A stretch of 64,000 bases of DNA, taken from positions 22,690 to 86,689 of the forward strand of contig NZ_SADB01000019.1 in assembly GCF_009669305.1 (NCBI RefSeq), written 5' to 3'. The stretch's first letter is position 1, and each line of letters starts with the position of its first letter. The stretch is from Ancylomarina sp. 16SWW S1-10-2. Its GTDB lineage: Bacteria > Bacteroidota > Bacteroidia > Bacteroidales > Marinifilaceae. Positions 16,823 to 25,914 of this stretch are shown in pieces. The position numbers were made by a program, and so were the translations under genes. The notes beneath the pieces were generated by a model. It did no database searches and was not told where the DNA came from. It was given only the letters and a program-made list of their open reading frames with translations.

Positions 16823-18325
16823 CTATTTTTTAAATGGTAGGTATACTTCAAATTTAGTACCCTTTCCAAGGCTACTGTTAACACTTACATGACCTCCGTG
16901 GGCATCGACAATTCTTTTCACATAGGATAATCCTAAGCCAAAACCTTTTACGTTGTGAACATTTCCTGTGTGTACTCTGAAGAATCGCTCAAAAATCATT
17001 TTTTGATCTTCTTTTGATATGCCAATACCGTTGTCGGTAATCGTCATTACAATTCCTTTATCTTTATTTCTTGTACTAATACTTATTTCAGGTGCATCTT
17101 TACTATACTTAATGGCGTTATCCATTAAGTTTGAGATAAGATTACCTATATGAACTTCATCCAACATAACTAGATCCTCTTTGGCATCTAGATGTTGATA
17201 AGTGTTTCCTTTTTTATCTTCAACCTTAATAGCAAAGTTAGGCATTAGATTCTCAATTATCTGATGAAGATTAACTGCTTTCAGTTTTAATTTTAAACGC
17301 CCCTCGTTAAAGATAGCCATTTGCAGCACTTTTTCAACTTGATAACTTAAGCGACGACTCTCATCATTAATGATTTTAGCCATTTGGTTCATACTCTCGG
17401 GAGTAGTTGCTACCGAAGTATCTCTAAGCATTTGTGAAGCAAGAGAAATAGTAGAAATGGGCGTCTTAAACTCATGTGTCATATTATTGATAAAGTCGTT
17501 TTTAATTTTTGATAAACGTTTCTGTCTAAATATGATAAAAATAGTGAAAGCACAACACAAAATTAATAATAATGATAAAACCAATGAAGGAACTAACATT
17601 GTATATGATTTAATAATGTACTTATGCATCTCTGGAAAATAGATATACATATAATGCGACTTCCTGAATGAATCGTTTGGGAATAAAAGCTTTGAAAACT
17701 TTTCTTGCTTATCGTATTTAAAATAGTCGTCTGATTTTTTTACAAATTTATTATCTGATTTTATCGCATATTCGAAATCTAATTTAATCCCGTTGTTAGT
17801 TAATTTCTCTTTAATTAGTTTGTGTATTGTATTTAGATTTATTCGCTGTTTAAGAGGCATCGATTGACGAGCCATACTTGCAGCTATGAATGAGGTTTGG
17901 GTCTGATAGTTTCCAATCCTATTATTTGAAAATCCCAATCGAGGATCTTGAGCTCTTTTAAGTAAATCGCTAAATGATTTTGTATTGAGTTCGGTTTCCT
18001 TAGTATCTACAATTTTATTATCCTCATAGTAACTTACTGAAGCAGTTTGATGCTGAGAAGGATTAGGTGGAAAGTCAATAGTATATCTAAGACCACTAAT
18101 TTTTTTATTTGATTGGCTACTTCCGTTACCTTCTAAAATGCTTTTTGCTTCATCGTCAGATTCCATCTTATCGACCACTTGATCGAGAGCTTTGCTTATT
18201 GTAAGAATAAGCTGATCTTCCTTAATTTTTGCAGTAGATTGATAGTACTTGATTTGAATTAAAATCAATCCACATAAGGAAATTGCTAAGATGATTGTTA
18301 CTAACCAAATATATTTTTTGCTCAT
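16823..18325 (-). CDS. Membrane sensor histidine kinase
   Basis: 500 residues. Helices at about 7-25 and 243-266 bound a periplasmic sensor region of about 215 residues with no domain I recognise. HisKA follows with H284 in NNMTHEFKTPIS, then N, G1 and G2 boxes (LMDNAIKYSK, ITDNGIGIS, GFGLGLSYVKRIVDAHGG). It phosphorylates the response regulator encoded next. A -7 box ends five bases before the ATG, so the mRNA may be leaderless, and a 12-bp dyad lies where the -33 box would be. Confidence 0.94.
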   Translation of the reverse strand: MSKKYIWLVTIILAISLCGLILIQIKYYQSTAKIKEDQLILTISKALDQVVDKMESDDEAKSILEGNGSSQSNKKISGLRYTIDFPPNPSQHQTASVSYYEDNKIVDTKETELNTKSFSDLLKRAQDPRLGFSNNRIGNYQTQTSFIAASMARQSMPLKQRINLNTIHKLIKEKLTNNGIKLDFEYAIKSDNKFVKKSDDYFKYDKQEKFSKLLFPNDSFRKSHYMYIYFPEMHKYIIKSYTMLVPSLVLSLLLILCCAFTIFIIFRQKRLSKIKNDFINNMTHEFKTPISTISLASQMLRDTSVATTPESMNQMAKIINDESRRLSYQVEKVLQMAIFNEGRLKLKLKAVNLHQIIENLMPNFAIKVEDKKGNTYQHLDAKEDLVMLDEVHIGNLISNLMDNAIKYSKDAPEISISTRNKDKGIVMTITDNGIGISKEDQKMIFERFFRVHTGNVHNVKGFGLGLSYVKRIVDAHGGHVSVNSSLGKGTKFEVYLPFKK

Positions 18326-18330
18326 GAGTA

Positions 18331-18365
18331 CAAATATAGAAAAATACTTATGCGCATGTTCATGC
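18331..18365 (-). promoter_or_regulatory. Candidate promoter and dyad of the two-component operon
   Basis: Minus-strand TATATTTG at 18331-18338 is the -7 element; no good -33 is present. GCATGTTCATGC at 18354-18365 is a dyad of perfect 5-base arms centred near -30, a possible activator or repressor site. Confidence 0.45.
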
Positions 18366-18603
18366 TTAACAATCTTTAACGGAGCAATAAAGCTTTTAAA
18401 TTAGATTGATAGGGAAAATTATAATGGATGTTAATATTTAGCATTTGTAAATGAGAATAGTGTCGTTTTTTGCTTATCAATTTTAGAATCGAATGATTAA
18501 CTCTATTGTGTCTAATTTATTATAATGGGATGTGTTGTGTTGCAATTTTCATTTGATTGTAATATGTTGTATAACATGTTTTCTTATTTTTCATCATTAT
18601 AAT

Positions 18604-18633
18604 GTTGAATTTAATTTATAGGTATTATTTTTG
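18604..18633 (+). promoter_or_regulatory. Orphan promoter
   Basis: GTTG (18604-18607), an 18-base spacer and TATTTTTG (18626-18633). No reading frame follows; see the candidate RNA at 18639. Confidence 0.5.
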
Positions 18634-18638
18634 CGCAG

Positions 18639-18720
18639 GAAGATTGATACTTGTGATTGGTCTTCTAATTTTGGTTAATAGTTAGTAGAGAGGATGGTTG
18701 TGGTTACCATCCTTTTCTTT
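18639..18720 (+). ncRNA. Candidate small RNA, about 80 nt
   Basis: Begins 5-6 bases after a promoter-like element and ends in the hairpin AGGATGGT-loop-ACCATCCT (18691-18713) followed by TTTCTTTT. A second short hairpin (GAAGA paired with TCTTC) lies at its 5' end. No start codon with a usable frame lies between promoter and terminator. The call rests on this promoter-terminator arrangement only. Confidence 0.45.
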
Positions 18721-19057
18721 TAAAAATTAGTCTCGCTCTGCTATAGATTTAGCTCGCCTAGTTCATCTCTTTTTTCATTCTTCGGTGTTCTTTCTTAAAT
18801 AATGCTAGTTGTTGGTGTTCTGGTATTTATTATTTTCTTTTCTATTTTTCGATACAACATGTTTATAGTCTGTGTTATAAGCGATCTTTTGGTATGTTCT
18901 TTTTGATAATAAGAAAGAGAAATCTTATCAATCGTTAAAATATATTTGAAGCTTGATATTTTTGATTATTTTTGGTGATTATTCTAGGCATATAAAAAGA
19001 GCTTGGTAATCAGTTGAAATTGAGTGCCCTTTTTATAGAATTGAAAAGTAATTAGTT
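18721..19057. other. Intergenic region without assignable content
   Basis: About 340 T-rich bases between the candidate RNA and the SPOR gene. I see no coding frame, tRNA or clear terminator. Confidence 0.5.
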
Positions 19058-19075
19058 TTGGAAAACACATATTAT

Positions 19076-19642
19076 ATGAAGTATATTTTTTCTTTATTCA
19101 CCATTGTATTTGCTTTTTGCCTTTCATCACTTTATGCGCAAGAGTATGAAACAGAACCAATAGTAAATTCGCTAGAGCCGAGTGTTCAAGATTCTATTCG
19201 CGTGAAAAAGATGGAATTTTATAAAGGTGATGTAGAATTTATCGATAGACTAAGAAAGGATAGTTTAGGTGAAGGTTCGGTAAAAATTATCCAGGACTAT
19301 AGAATTGATGAATTGCTCAAAATTGATAGAGCTGAAAATTCATATTTGCCAGGATTTCAAGGATATAGGATTCAAGTTTTTTCTGGTGGTGGTAGAGATA
19401 GAGAAAAAGCTGTTATTATAAAAAATGATCTTGAAGAGCGATTTCCCAACGATAGAGTGTATCTAAAATACCATGCGCCTGATTTTCGGGTACTTATTGG
19501 GAATTTTAGGAATAATTTCGAAGCTGTTTATTTGTATAAGAAATGTTTGAAAATATATCCTAATAGTTATATAAGGAGAGATCAAATAGATTTGGTTGAT
19601 CTTGAAGTACAAGAAAAAATTGAGATTGAGGAAATGGAATAA
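19076..19642 (+). CDS. Secreted SPOR-domain protein
   Basis: 188 residues from ATG 19076. A TTG at 19058 would add six residues before what is clearly a signal peptide (MKYIFSLFTIVFAF, cleavage after LYAQ), so the ATG is preferred. The C-terminal 80 residues form a SPOR domain (GYRIQVFSGGGRDREKA ... FRVLIGNFRN), which binds glycan strands stripped of side peptides. Likely periplasmic or outer-membrane-associated with a role near the septum. It is monocistronic. Confidence 0.87.
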   Translation: MKYIFSLFTIVFAFCLSSLYAQEYETEPIVNSLEPSVQDSIRVKKMEFYKGDVEFIDRLRKDSLGEGSVKIIQDYRIDELLKIDRAENSYLPGFQGYRIQVFSGGGRDREKAVIIKNDLEERFPNDRVYLKYHAPDFRVLIGNFRNNFEAVYLYKKCLKIYPNSYIRRDQIDLVDLEVQEKIEIEEME

Positions 19643-19648
19643 TATTGA

Positions 19649-19679
19649 ACTACTTAGATGATTCTAAGTGGTTTTTTTT
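19649..19679 (+). terminator. Terminator after the SPOR gene
   Basis: ACTACTTAGA-TGAT-TCTAAGTGGT with G-T wobbles, followed by T8. Confidence 0.85.
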
Positions 19680-19765
19680 ATAGAATAAATTGCAAATGAA
19701 TTTGTAATTTGTCCATATATAAATTATAAAAAAAGAGTACTAAATAACCATTATAATAAATTAAA

Positions 19766-21667
19766 ATGAGTGATCAACTTAAACACGAGTGCGGAATTGC
19801 GTTAGTTCGTTTGCGTAAACCTCTTGAGTATTACCAAAAAAAGTATGGAACTTGGCAATATGGAATTCAAAAGCTTTGTCTTTTGATGGAGAAGCAGCAT
19901 AATAGAGGGCAAGAAGGAGCAGGAGCCGCAAGTATAAAAATCGATCAAAGGCCAGGAACGAAATATATTCATCGTCATCGCTCAAATAGTAATCAGCCTA
20001 TTAAAGATGTTTTCGATAACATTTATGGTGATCTATTAACAAAAAAAGAAGCTAACCCAGAAAAATTTGAAGATGCTAAGTGGGCAAAGGAAAATGTTCC
20101 TTTTGCTGGTGAAGTTTATTTGGGTCACCTGCGTTATGGCACATTTGGTCGTAATAGTATCGATTTTGTTCATCCTGTAAAGCGTGAAAATAATTGGCGA
20201 TCTCGTAACCTTGTATTAGCAGGCAACTTTAATTTGACTAATGTTGATGAGTTGTTTAATCTATTGGTTTCTTTAGGTCAAAGTCCTTCCGATTATACAG
20301 ACACAGTAACAATTCTTGAAAAAGTTGGTCATTATCTTGATGAAGAAAACCAACTTAAATTCAGACAATATAAAAACGAAGGTTATACTTCTCAGGAAAT
20401 TTCGCCTTTGATTGAAAATAACCTTGATGTTCAAAAAGTTTTATCAAATGCCTCTCGTGATTGGGATGGCGGATATGCCATTGCGGGTATGTTTGGTCAT
20501 GGCGATTCTTTTGTAATACGTGATCCATGGGGAATACGCCCAGCTTACTATTATCAAGATGATGAAATTGTAGTTGTTGCATCTGAGCGTCCAGTTATTC
20601 AAACAGCTTTGAATGTTAGAGCTTGTGAGATTAAGGAAATAGGACCAGGTAATGGTGTTATTATTACTAAGAATGGTGATGTTTCGGAAGTGCCTGTTCG
20701 TGTAGCAGAGAAAAGAAGATCATGTTCGTTTGAGAGAATTTATTTTTCTAGAGGATCTGATAAGGATATCTATTTAGAGAGAAAAAAACTAGGTCAGTTA
20801 TTAACACCAGTTATTCTTGATAGTATCGATAATGATATTAAAAATTCTGTTTTTTCATTTATTCCTAACACAGCAGAAACTGCATTTTATGGTATGATGG
20901 AAGGTGTAAGAAGCCATCTCCAAAAAGATAAAAAACGTAAGATCCATGAGCTGAATGGTGAGTGGACTGAAGAAAAGTTACAAGAGATTATTTCTGTTGA
21001 ACCTCGTGTTGAAAAAATTGCAGTTAAGGATGTTAAGTTAAGAACATTTATATCGGGAGACGAAGGTCGTGATGATTTGGTTGGCCATGTATATGATGTA
21101 ACTTATGGTATTGTTAAAAATGATGTTGATAACCTTGTTATAATCGATGATTCAATTGTACGTGGAACAACACTTAAGAAAAGTATTCTTAGAATTTTAG
21201 ATAGACTTCATCCTAAGAAAATTGTGGTTGTGTCTTCGGCACCTCAAATTCGTTATCCCGATTGTTATGGTATTGATATGACTAGAATGGGTGATTTTTG
21301 TGCTTTTAATGCAGCTATTTCTTTGCTTAAGGACAGAAATATGGAGGCTGTAATTGATGATGTTTACCAGAAGTGTAAAGCTCAGGAGAATTTACCTAAG
21401 GAAGAAGTGGTGAATTATGTAACTGAAATTTATAAACCATTTACTCCAGAAGAGATTTCTGATAAAATTTCGGAACAATTAACACCGGAAGATATGCATG
21501 CTGAGGTGAAAATTGTATTCCAAACTGTAGAAAATCTACATCTTGCTTGTCCTGAAAATAATGGTGACTGGTATTTTACTGGTGATTATCCAACTCCAGG
21601 AGGAAACAAGGTTGTGAATAAATCATTCATCAACTATGTTGAAGGAAATTCAAAGCGATCTTATTAA
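19766..21667 (+). CDS. PurF-like amidophosphoribosyltransferase, long form
   Basis: 633 residues. N-terminal glutaminase: MSDQLKHECGIALVRL, where C9 would become the N-terminal nucleophile after removal of eight residues, and NRGQEGAGA at about 47. The phosphoribosyltransferase half carries the PRPP loop VIIDDSIVRGTTLKKSI at about 455. PurF makes phosphoribosylamine from PRPP and glutamine. The usual PurF is 470-510 residues; this one has extra sequence in the middle (about 195-225, 365-400) and at the C-terminus (about 560-633). I recall a second, longer PurF-like protein as normal for Bacteroidota. Whether this is the main PurF cannot be told from the window; no other pur gene adjoins it. 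Confidence 0.85.
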   Translation: MSDQLKHECGIALVRLRKPLEYYQKKYGTWQYGIQKLCLLMEKQHNRGQEGAGAASIKIDQRPGTKYIHRHRSNSNQPIKDVFDNIYGDLLTKKEANPEKFEDAKWAKENVPFAGEVYLGHLRYGTFGRNSIDFVHPVKRENNWRSRNLVLAGNFNLTNVDELFNLLVSLGQSPSDYTDTVTILEKVGHYLDEENQLKFRQYKNEGYTSQEISPLIENNLDVQKVLSNASRDWDGGYAIAGMFGHGDSFVIRDPWGIRPAYYYQDDEIVVVASERPVIQTALNVRACEIKEIGPGNGVIITKNGDVSEVPVRVAEKRRSCSFERIYFSRGSDKDIYLERKKLGQLLTPVILDSIDNDIKNSVFSFIPNTAETAFYGMMEGVRSHLQKDKKRKIHELNGEWTEEKLQEIISVEPRVEKIAVKDVKLRTFISGDEGRDDLVGHVYDVTYGIVKNDVDNLVIIDDSIVRGTTLKKSILRILDRLHPKKIVVVSSAPQIRYPDCYGIDMTRMGDFCAFNAAISLLKDRNMEAVIDDVYQKCKAQENLPKEEVVNYVTEIYKPFTPEEISDKISEQLTPEDMHAEVKIVFQTVENLHLACPENNGDWYFTGDYPTPGGNKVVNKSFINYVEGNSKRSY

Positions 21668-21686
21668 ACATTGAGATTAAATAGAA

Positions 21687-21719
21687 TAAAAAAAGTCATC
21701 CGTTAGGATGACTTTTTTT
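21687..21719. terminator. Bidirectional terminator
   Basis: AAAAAAAGTCATCC-GTTA-GGATGACTTTTTTT, a perfect 14-bp stem. It serves the PurF-like gene and the leftward acyltransferase gene. Confidence 0.93.
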
Positions 21720-21740
21720 GTTTATAATGAGTTGAATTGA

Positions 21741-22721
21741 TTAATGTCTTTTCTTGAACAAGTGAAATTTTGTTCTAGGTAAACGTATTTTTAAGAAATT
21801 TAGATATGAAGAGATGTGACGCTCAACTTTATTCTCGTATACGTCTTCGATTGTAATCATGATACCTGTTTCTTCAACATCTCCAAAGTGAGTGTTTACA
21901 GCTGTACCAAAACTTTTCATAGATGGTGATAAACCCATGTAAGCATTAATAAGTGGAGGAATGTTTGCTCCATGCTCACGTACAATTCTTGATAATATTT
22001 TATAGTTTTCTTTAAAATCGACACCATTATAAGTTGCATCCATAGCAGCTGTATCGGTATCTGTTTTAAGAGGATTTAATGGCCAAGCTAGCTTTTCTGG
22101 GTCACTAAACATTCTATGCATAAAGTAAAGAATATGATTACGCGCTTCAGTATTAAAATGAGGATACATCGTTACTTTTCCGAAGAAATATTTGATCTCA
22201 GGATATTCAACAATTAAGGCTCCAAGTCCATCCCAAAGGTTATCTAGAGCATAAAGGCTTTTTCGTCCTTTTAAAATTGACTGATATTCTGGCTGAACAA
22301 ATGAACGACCTAGTTCAATCATTTTAGGTATGTATTGAGACTTAAATTTGTCAGAAAAATCAAATAATCTTGATGTTGCCAAAAGTAAATTTCCCTGTTT
22401 GTCGGTATGAGCATCTTTACAGATAATATAACGATATCCTCCAAGAATTTCTTTGGCTCCTGGATCCCAAACAATAAGTTGATGGTATGGTTTTTCGTCT
22501 AAATCATAATGGTCAATATCAGTTTCCTTACCAGTCCCACCACCGGCTTTTCTGAATGTAATTTCACGTAAACGTCCTACCTCTAGCATTAAATTAGGTG
22601 AGTCGTGATGAGTGAAACAATAAATTTCGTTCGAACCTTTATTGGTTTTTCTTACAAATCTATCTTCGGTAAGTTCTTTTTCAAGGAGTTCTCTGTCTAC
22701 TCGTGGGATAATATCTTTCAT
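21741..22721 (-). CDS. glsB: GNAT-type N-acyltransferase of amino-acid lipid synthesis (GlsB/OlsB-like)
   Basis: 326 residues. The N-terminal half contains LMLEVGRLREITFRKAGGG and YHQLIVWDPGAKEILGGYR, the pattern of OlsB/GlsB acyltransferases that attach a 3-hydroxy fatty acyl group from ACP to the amine of an amino acid. Also typical is MIELGRSFVQPEYQ. In Bacteroides the homologous pair GlsB/GlsA makes glycine lipids; the partner O-acyltransferase lies directly upstream here. Which amino acid is used cannot be read from sequence, so the product could be a glycine, ornithine or related lipid. Confidence 0.82.
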   Translation of the reverse strand: MKDIIPRVDRELLEKELTEDRFVRKTNKGSNEIYCFTHHDSPNLMLEVGRLREITFRKAGGGTGKETDIDHYDLDEKPYHQLIVWDPGAKEILGGYRYIICKDAHTDKQGNLLLATSRLFDFSDKFKSQYIPKMIELGRSFVQPEYQSILKGRKSLYALDNLWDGLGALIVEYPEIKYFFGKVTMYPHFNTEARNHILYFMHRMFSDPEKLAWPLNPLKTDTDTAAMDATYNGVDFKENYKILSRIVREHGANIPPLINAYMGLSPSMKSFGTAVNTHFGDVEETGIMITIEDVYENKVERHISSYLNFLKIRLPRTKFHLFKKRH

Positions 22722-22866
22722 TTGGTCTATTTTTTTATTGGCGACAATTTTCTAACTTTTAAATTTAGAATAAGGAAACTCGTTTGTAGTGTTTTTTTAG
22801 CAATACAAGGTAAGTGAAAATAAGGAAATTATAAAAATTATGGAAGTATAATATTTCTTATTAATT

Positions 22867-23694
22867 TTATTTTTTATCAGCAAGATCGTAACATTGATTC
22901 TTTATTTTTTCGGCCCATTGGTTGTAATTTAAACTACGATCGATACTTTCATAAGGAATTGGATCACCAATGTTAATTTTAAAGTTTTTTCCTCTTTGCT
23001 TGAATAGTTCATTTACTAAATACAACATTTCAAGATTGGTTTTAATGCCTACAAGTTTCCTAAAGTTAGCTAGGTTGTAGAAGAAATTGGAGTTTCTACC
23101 ACTAATGTGTATTGGAACTATATCGCGTTGGTGTTTCTTTGCTTTTACAATAAAGCTTTTCTTCCACTCGAGATCTTTAATTTCACCTTTTTGTTTTCTA
23201 GAAACTAATCCAGCAGGAAAGGTTAAAATTGTAGAATCGGATTTGTAGGCTGATTCTATGATTATTGCAGCCTCTTTTGCTTGACCTCCGTGCTTATTAA
23301 TAGGAACAAATACTTTGCCCATGTTTTTGATGTTCATTAGAATATCATTAACGAGGAATCGGATTGTTTTAAAGTGTTTCCCAAATAAGGTGATTAAAAT
23401 AAGACCATCTGGTCCACCTAGTGGATGGTTGGCTACTAGTAAGTAACGCTTGTTTTTATCAAGTTTTTCTAGTCCCTGAATATCATAGGTTATCGATAAT
23501 TCATCTAATATAGATTGAGAAAATTCAAAACCATGCTTTTGGTGGTTTTTCGAAAGAAAATCATTTAATTCATCTTGGTGAATAATACGTTTTAGGTAAG
23601 AGATGATAAAACCGGGCATTAGTTTGCCTTTACTGGCAAATACCTGTTTTAGATCTATCTTTTGAAATTCTTCTGATTCTGATTGGTCTTGCAT
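22867..23694 (-). CDS. glsA: PlsC-like O-acyltransferase of amino-acid lipid synthesis (GlsA-like)
   Basis: 275 residues. The acyltransferase motif is LLVANHPLGGPDGLIL at about 85-100: His and Asp with five residues between, instead of the usual four. TFPAGLVSRKQKGEI further on fits the phosphate-binding block. It would add the second acyl chain to the N-acyl amino acid made by the next gene. The two genes are 145 bases apart on the same strand. A 22-bp dyad sits 40 bases upstream of its start. Confidence 0.8.
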   Translation of the reverse strand: MQDQSESEEFQKIDLKQVFASKGKLMPGFIISYLKRIIHQDELNDFLSKNHQKHGFEFSQSILDELSITYDIQGLEKLDKNKRYLLVANHPLGGPDGLILITLFGKHFKTIRFLVNDILMNIKNMGKVFVPINKHGGQAKEAAIIIESAYKSDSTILTFPAGLVSRKQKGEIKDLEWKKSFIVKAKKHQRDIVPIHISGRNSNFFYNLANFRKLVGIKTNLEMLYLVNELFKQRGKNFKINIGDPIPYESIDRSLNYNQWAEKIKNQCYDLADKK

Positions 23695-23733
23695 TTTAAT
23701 ATAATTCTTAAAATAAGGCTTTGTTGTGACTTA

Positions 23734-23755
23734 TTACTGATTCAATAATCAGTAA
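23734..23755. promoter_or_regulatory. Inverted repeat upstream of the lipid acyltransferase operon
   Basis: TTACTGATT-CAAT-AATCAGTAA, perfect 9-base arms, 40-61 bases before the GlsA-like start. No T run follows on either strand, so an operator is more likely than a terminator. Confidence 0.45.
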
Positions 23756-23926
23756 ATACGTGTTGAATGAAAGCCATTAAAGTCAATTACAGCCCAAATA
23801 TCGTAATTTTATATCGACTTCTTTAAAAAAGAAACGAGCAATAAGTGGAAAAATACACAAGAAAGCCTTTTTATTAGTTATAAGCCTGTGTTTACTATTT
23901 AGAAGACTAGAATTTATCTTACTCTA

Positions 23927-23957
23927 ATTGTCTTTCAACGAATAAGATTTATCTTTG
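23927..23957 (+). promoter_or_regulatory. miaB promoter
   Basis: ATTG (23927-23930), a 19-base spacer and TATCTTTG (23950-23957), 38 bases before the ATG. Confidence 0.75.
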
Positions 23958-23995
23958 CACCTTATAAAAATTCAATAAGCCTTAATAGTAAAGCA

Positions 23996-25330
23996 ATGAG
24001 CAAAAGCAATAAGAAGTTATTTATGGAGACCTATGGTTGCCAAATGAATGTTGCCGACAGTGAAGTGGTAGCTGCCATTATGGAACATGATGGTTTTGAG
24101 AGAACAGATGAAAGAAGTGAGGCTGATGTTATTTTGATAAACACATGTTCTGTTCGTGAAAATGCTGAGCAAAGGGTACGAGGAAGAGTACAAGGCTTAA
24201 ACACATTAAAGAAAAAAAATCCTAAGCTTTTAGTTGGCGTTATTGGTTGCATGGCAGAGCGTCTTGGTGAAAAACTTTTTGAGCAGGAAAAAAATGTGGA
24301 TATAATTGTTGGACCTGATGCTTATATGGATTTACCTTTATTGGTGAAGAAAGCAGAGAAAGGGGAAAAGGCGATTAATATTGATTTATCGTTGTCTGAA
24401 ACCTATAAAGATATTTGTCCTACACGTATTGATACAAGTGCCATCTCTGGTTTTGTTTCTATTACGCGTGGTTGTAACAACTTTTGTACTTATTGTATTG
24501 TACCTTATACTAGAGGTAGAGAACGTAGTCGTACACTTGAAAGTATATTGGGTGAGGTGCATGATTTGGCTTCTAAAGGTTATAAGGAAGTCACTTTATT
24601 GGGACAGAATGTCAATTCATATCATTATAAAGATTCAGATTCGGAGATTACTTTCCCAGAGCTTTTGGATATGGTGGCTAAGGCGGAACCCAATATGCGT
24701 ATTCGTTTTTCAACGTCTCATCCAAAGGACATGAGTGATGATACACTTAAAGTGATGGCTGCAAATGACAATATATGTAAGTCTATTCACTTACCAGTTC
24801 AGTCAGGAAGTAATGAAGTTCTTAAGAATATGCGCCGAAAATATACACGTGAATGGTATATGGATCGTGTTGAAGCAATTCGAAAATATATTCCTAATTG
24901 TGGCTTAACTTCAGATATATTTGTTGGTTTTCACGACGAAACTGAAGAGCAATTTCAAGAAACATTAGATTTGATGACGTGGGCAGGATATGATTATTCG
25001 TATATGTTCAAATATTCAGAACGACCAGGAACTTATGCATACAAGCACCTAAAGGATAATATTCCTGAAGATGTAAAATCGAGACGATTGAGTGAGATGA
25101 TTGTTATACAAAGACAATTATCATTAGAAAGTAACCAAAGAGATATGGGAAAGACTTTTGAAATCTTAATCGAAGGTTTGTCTAAGAAATCTGATCAAGA
25201 AATGTATGGACGTAGCTCGCAAAATAAAGTTTTTATTTTACCTAAAAGTAATTTGAAGGTGGGAGACTTAGTGAATGTAAAAGCTGTTAACTGTACCTCG
25301 GCGACATTAATCGGTGAACTTATCGATTAA
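23996..25330 (+). CDS. miaB: tRNA-2-methylthio-N6-dimethylallyladenosine synthase
   Basis: 444 residues, full length. Radical-SAM methylthiotransferase that modifies A37 of tRNAs reading UNN codons. N-terminal cluster ligands are C15 (YGCQMN), C51 (INTCSVRENAEQR) and C85 (GVIGCMAERL). The radical-SAM cluster is C160-x3-C164-x2-C167 in RGCNNFCTYCIVPYTRGRE. A TRAM domain closes the protein at about 378-444. Monocistronic with its own promoter and terminator. Confidence 0.97.
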   Translation: MSKSNKKLFMETYGCQMNVADSEVVAAIMEHDGFERTDERSEADVILINTCSVRENAEQRVRGRVQGLNTLKKKNPKLLVGVIGCMAERLGEKLFEQEKNVDIIVGPDAYMDLPLLVKKAEKGEKAINIDLSLSETYKDICPTRIDTSAISGFVSITRGCNNFCTYCIVPYTRGRERSRTLESILGEVHDLASKGYKEVTLLGQNVNSYHYKDSDSEITFPELLDMVAKAEPNMRIRFSTSHPKDMSDDTLKVMAANDNICKSIHLPVQSGSNEVLKNMRRKYTREWYMDRVEAIRKYIPNCGLTSDIFVGFHDETEEQFQETLDLMTWAGYDYSYMFKYSERPGTYAYKHLKDNIPEDVKSRRLSEMIVIQRQLSLESNQRDMGKTFEILIEGLSKKSDQEMYGRSSQNKVFILPKSNLKVGDLVNVKAVNCTSATLIGELID

Positions 25331-25354
25331 GTTTATACTATCTATAATATATAA

Positions 25355-25392
25355 CAAGAGGCTGTCAATTATTATTTGACAGCCTCTTTTGT
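25355..25392. terminator. Bidirectional terminator between miaB and yqeY
   Basis: AAGAGGCTGTCAA and TTGACAGCCTCTT form a 13-bp stem, T4 on the plus side. Confidence 0.88.
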
Positions 25393-25407
25393 ATTTGAAT
25401 ATCGATA

Positions 25408-25857
25408 TTAAGCTAACAATAAAGATTTTACTTTATCTGCAATAGTTTTTCCATCAGCACGACCAGCTAGTTCTTTCGATGCCATACCAATAACCTTACC
25501 CATATCTTTAATAGAGCTTGCACCTGTTTTCGCAATAAAACCTTTGATGATTTCTGTTAATTCTTCATCGCCAATTTGAGCAGGAAGGTAAGCTTCAATA
25601 AATCCCATTTCTACGAGTTCAACATCAGCTAATTCTTGACGTCCGCCTTCAATATATGTAGCTGCAGAATCTTTTCTTTGTTTAGCCAATTTCTGTACTA
25701 TTTTTAAAGCATCAGCATCGGCAATCTCAGTACTACCTGTCTTTGTCATTTCAAGAGTGAAAGCTGTTTTAACGGCTCTAATAGTCTGTAATTTCGCCTT
25801 GTCTTTAGCTTTCATTGCGGCCTTCATGTCGCTGTTTATCTGTTCTAATAATGTCAT
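25408..25857 (-). CDS. yqeY: GatB/YqeY domain protein
   Basis: 149 residues, the standard YqeY length. It opens MTLLEQINSDMKAAMKAKDK and includes LRTIRAVKTAF-like and PAQIGDEEL elements; the C-terminal half (KDMGKVIGMASKELAGRADGK) matches the helical tail domain of GatB. That domain contacts tRNA in the amidotransferase; the free-standing protein has no proven function. It is the last gene of the leftward division cluster, 57 bases after ftsZ, as in many Bacteroidota. Confidence 0.9.
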   Translation of the reverse strand: MTLLEQINSDMKAAMKAKDKAKLQTIRAVKTAFTLEMTKTGSTEIADADALKIVQKLAKQRKDSAATYIEGGRQELADVELVEMGFIEAYLPAQIGDEELTEIIKGFIAKTGASSIKDMGKVIGMASKELAGRADGKTIADKVKSLLLA

Positions 25858-25914
25858 GATATATTATATTGTTGTAAAAATCACGTATGAAGATTTGATT
25901 TATACAGGTTTGTA

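Noticed and set aside
23734-23755. The dyad as a terminator
   Set aside because: No T run on either side, and it lies between divergent starts, not after a gene.
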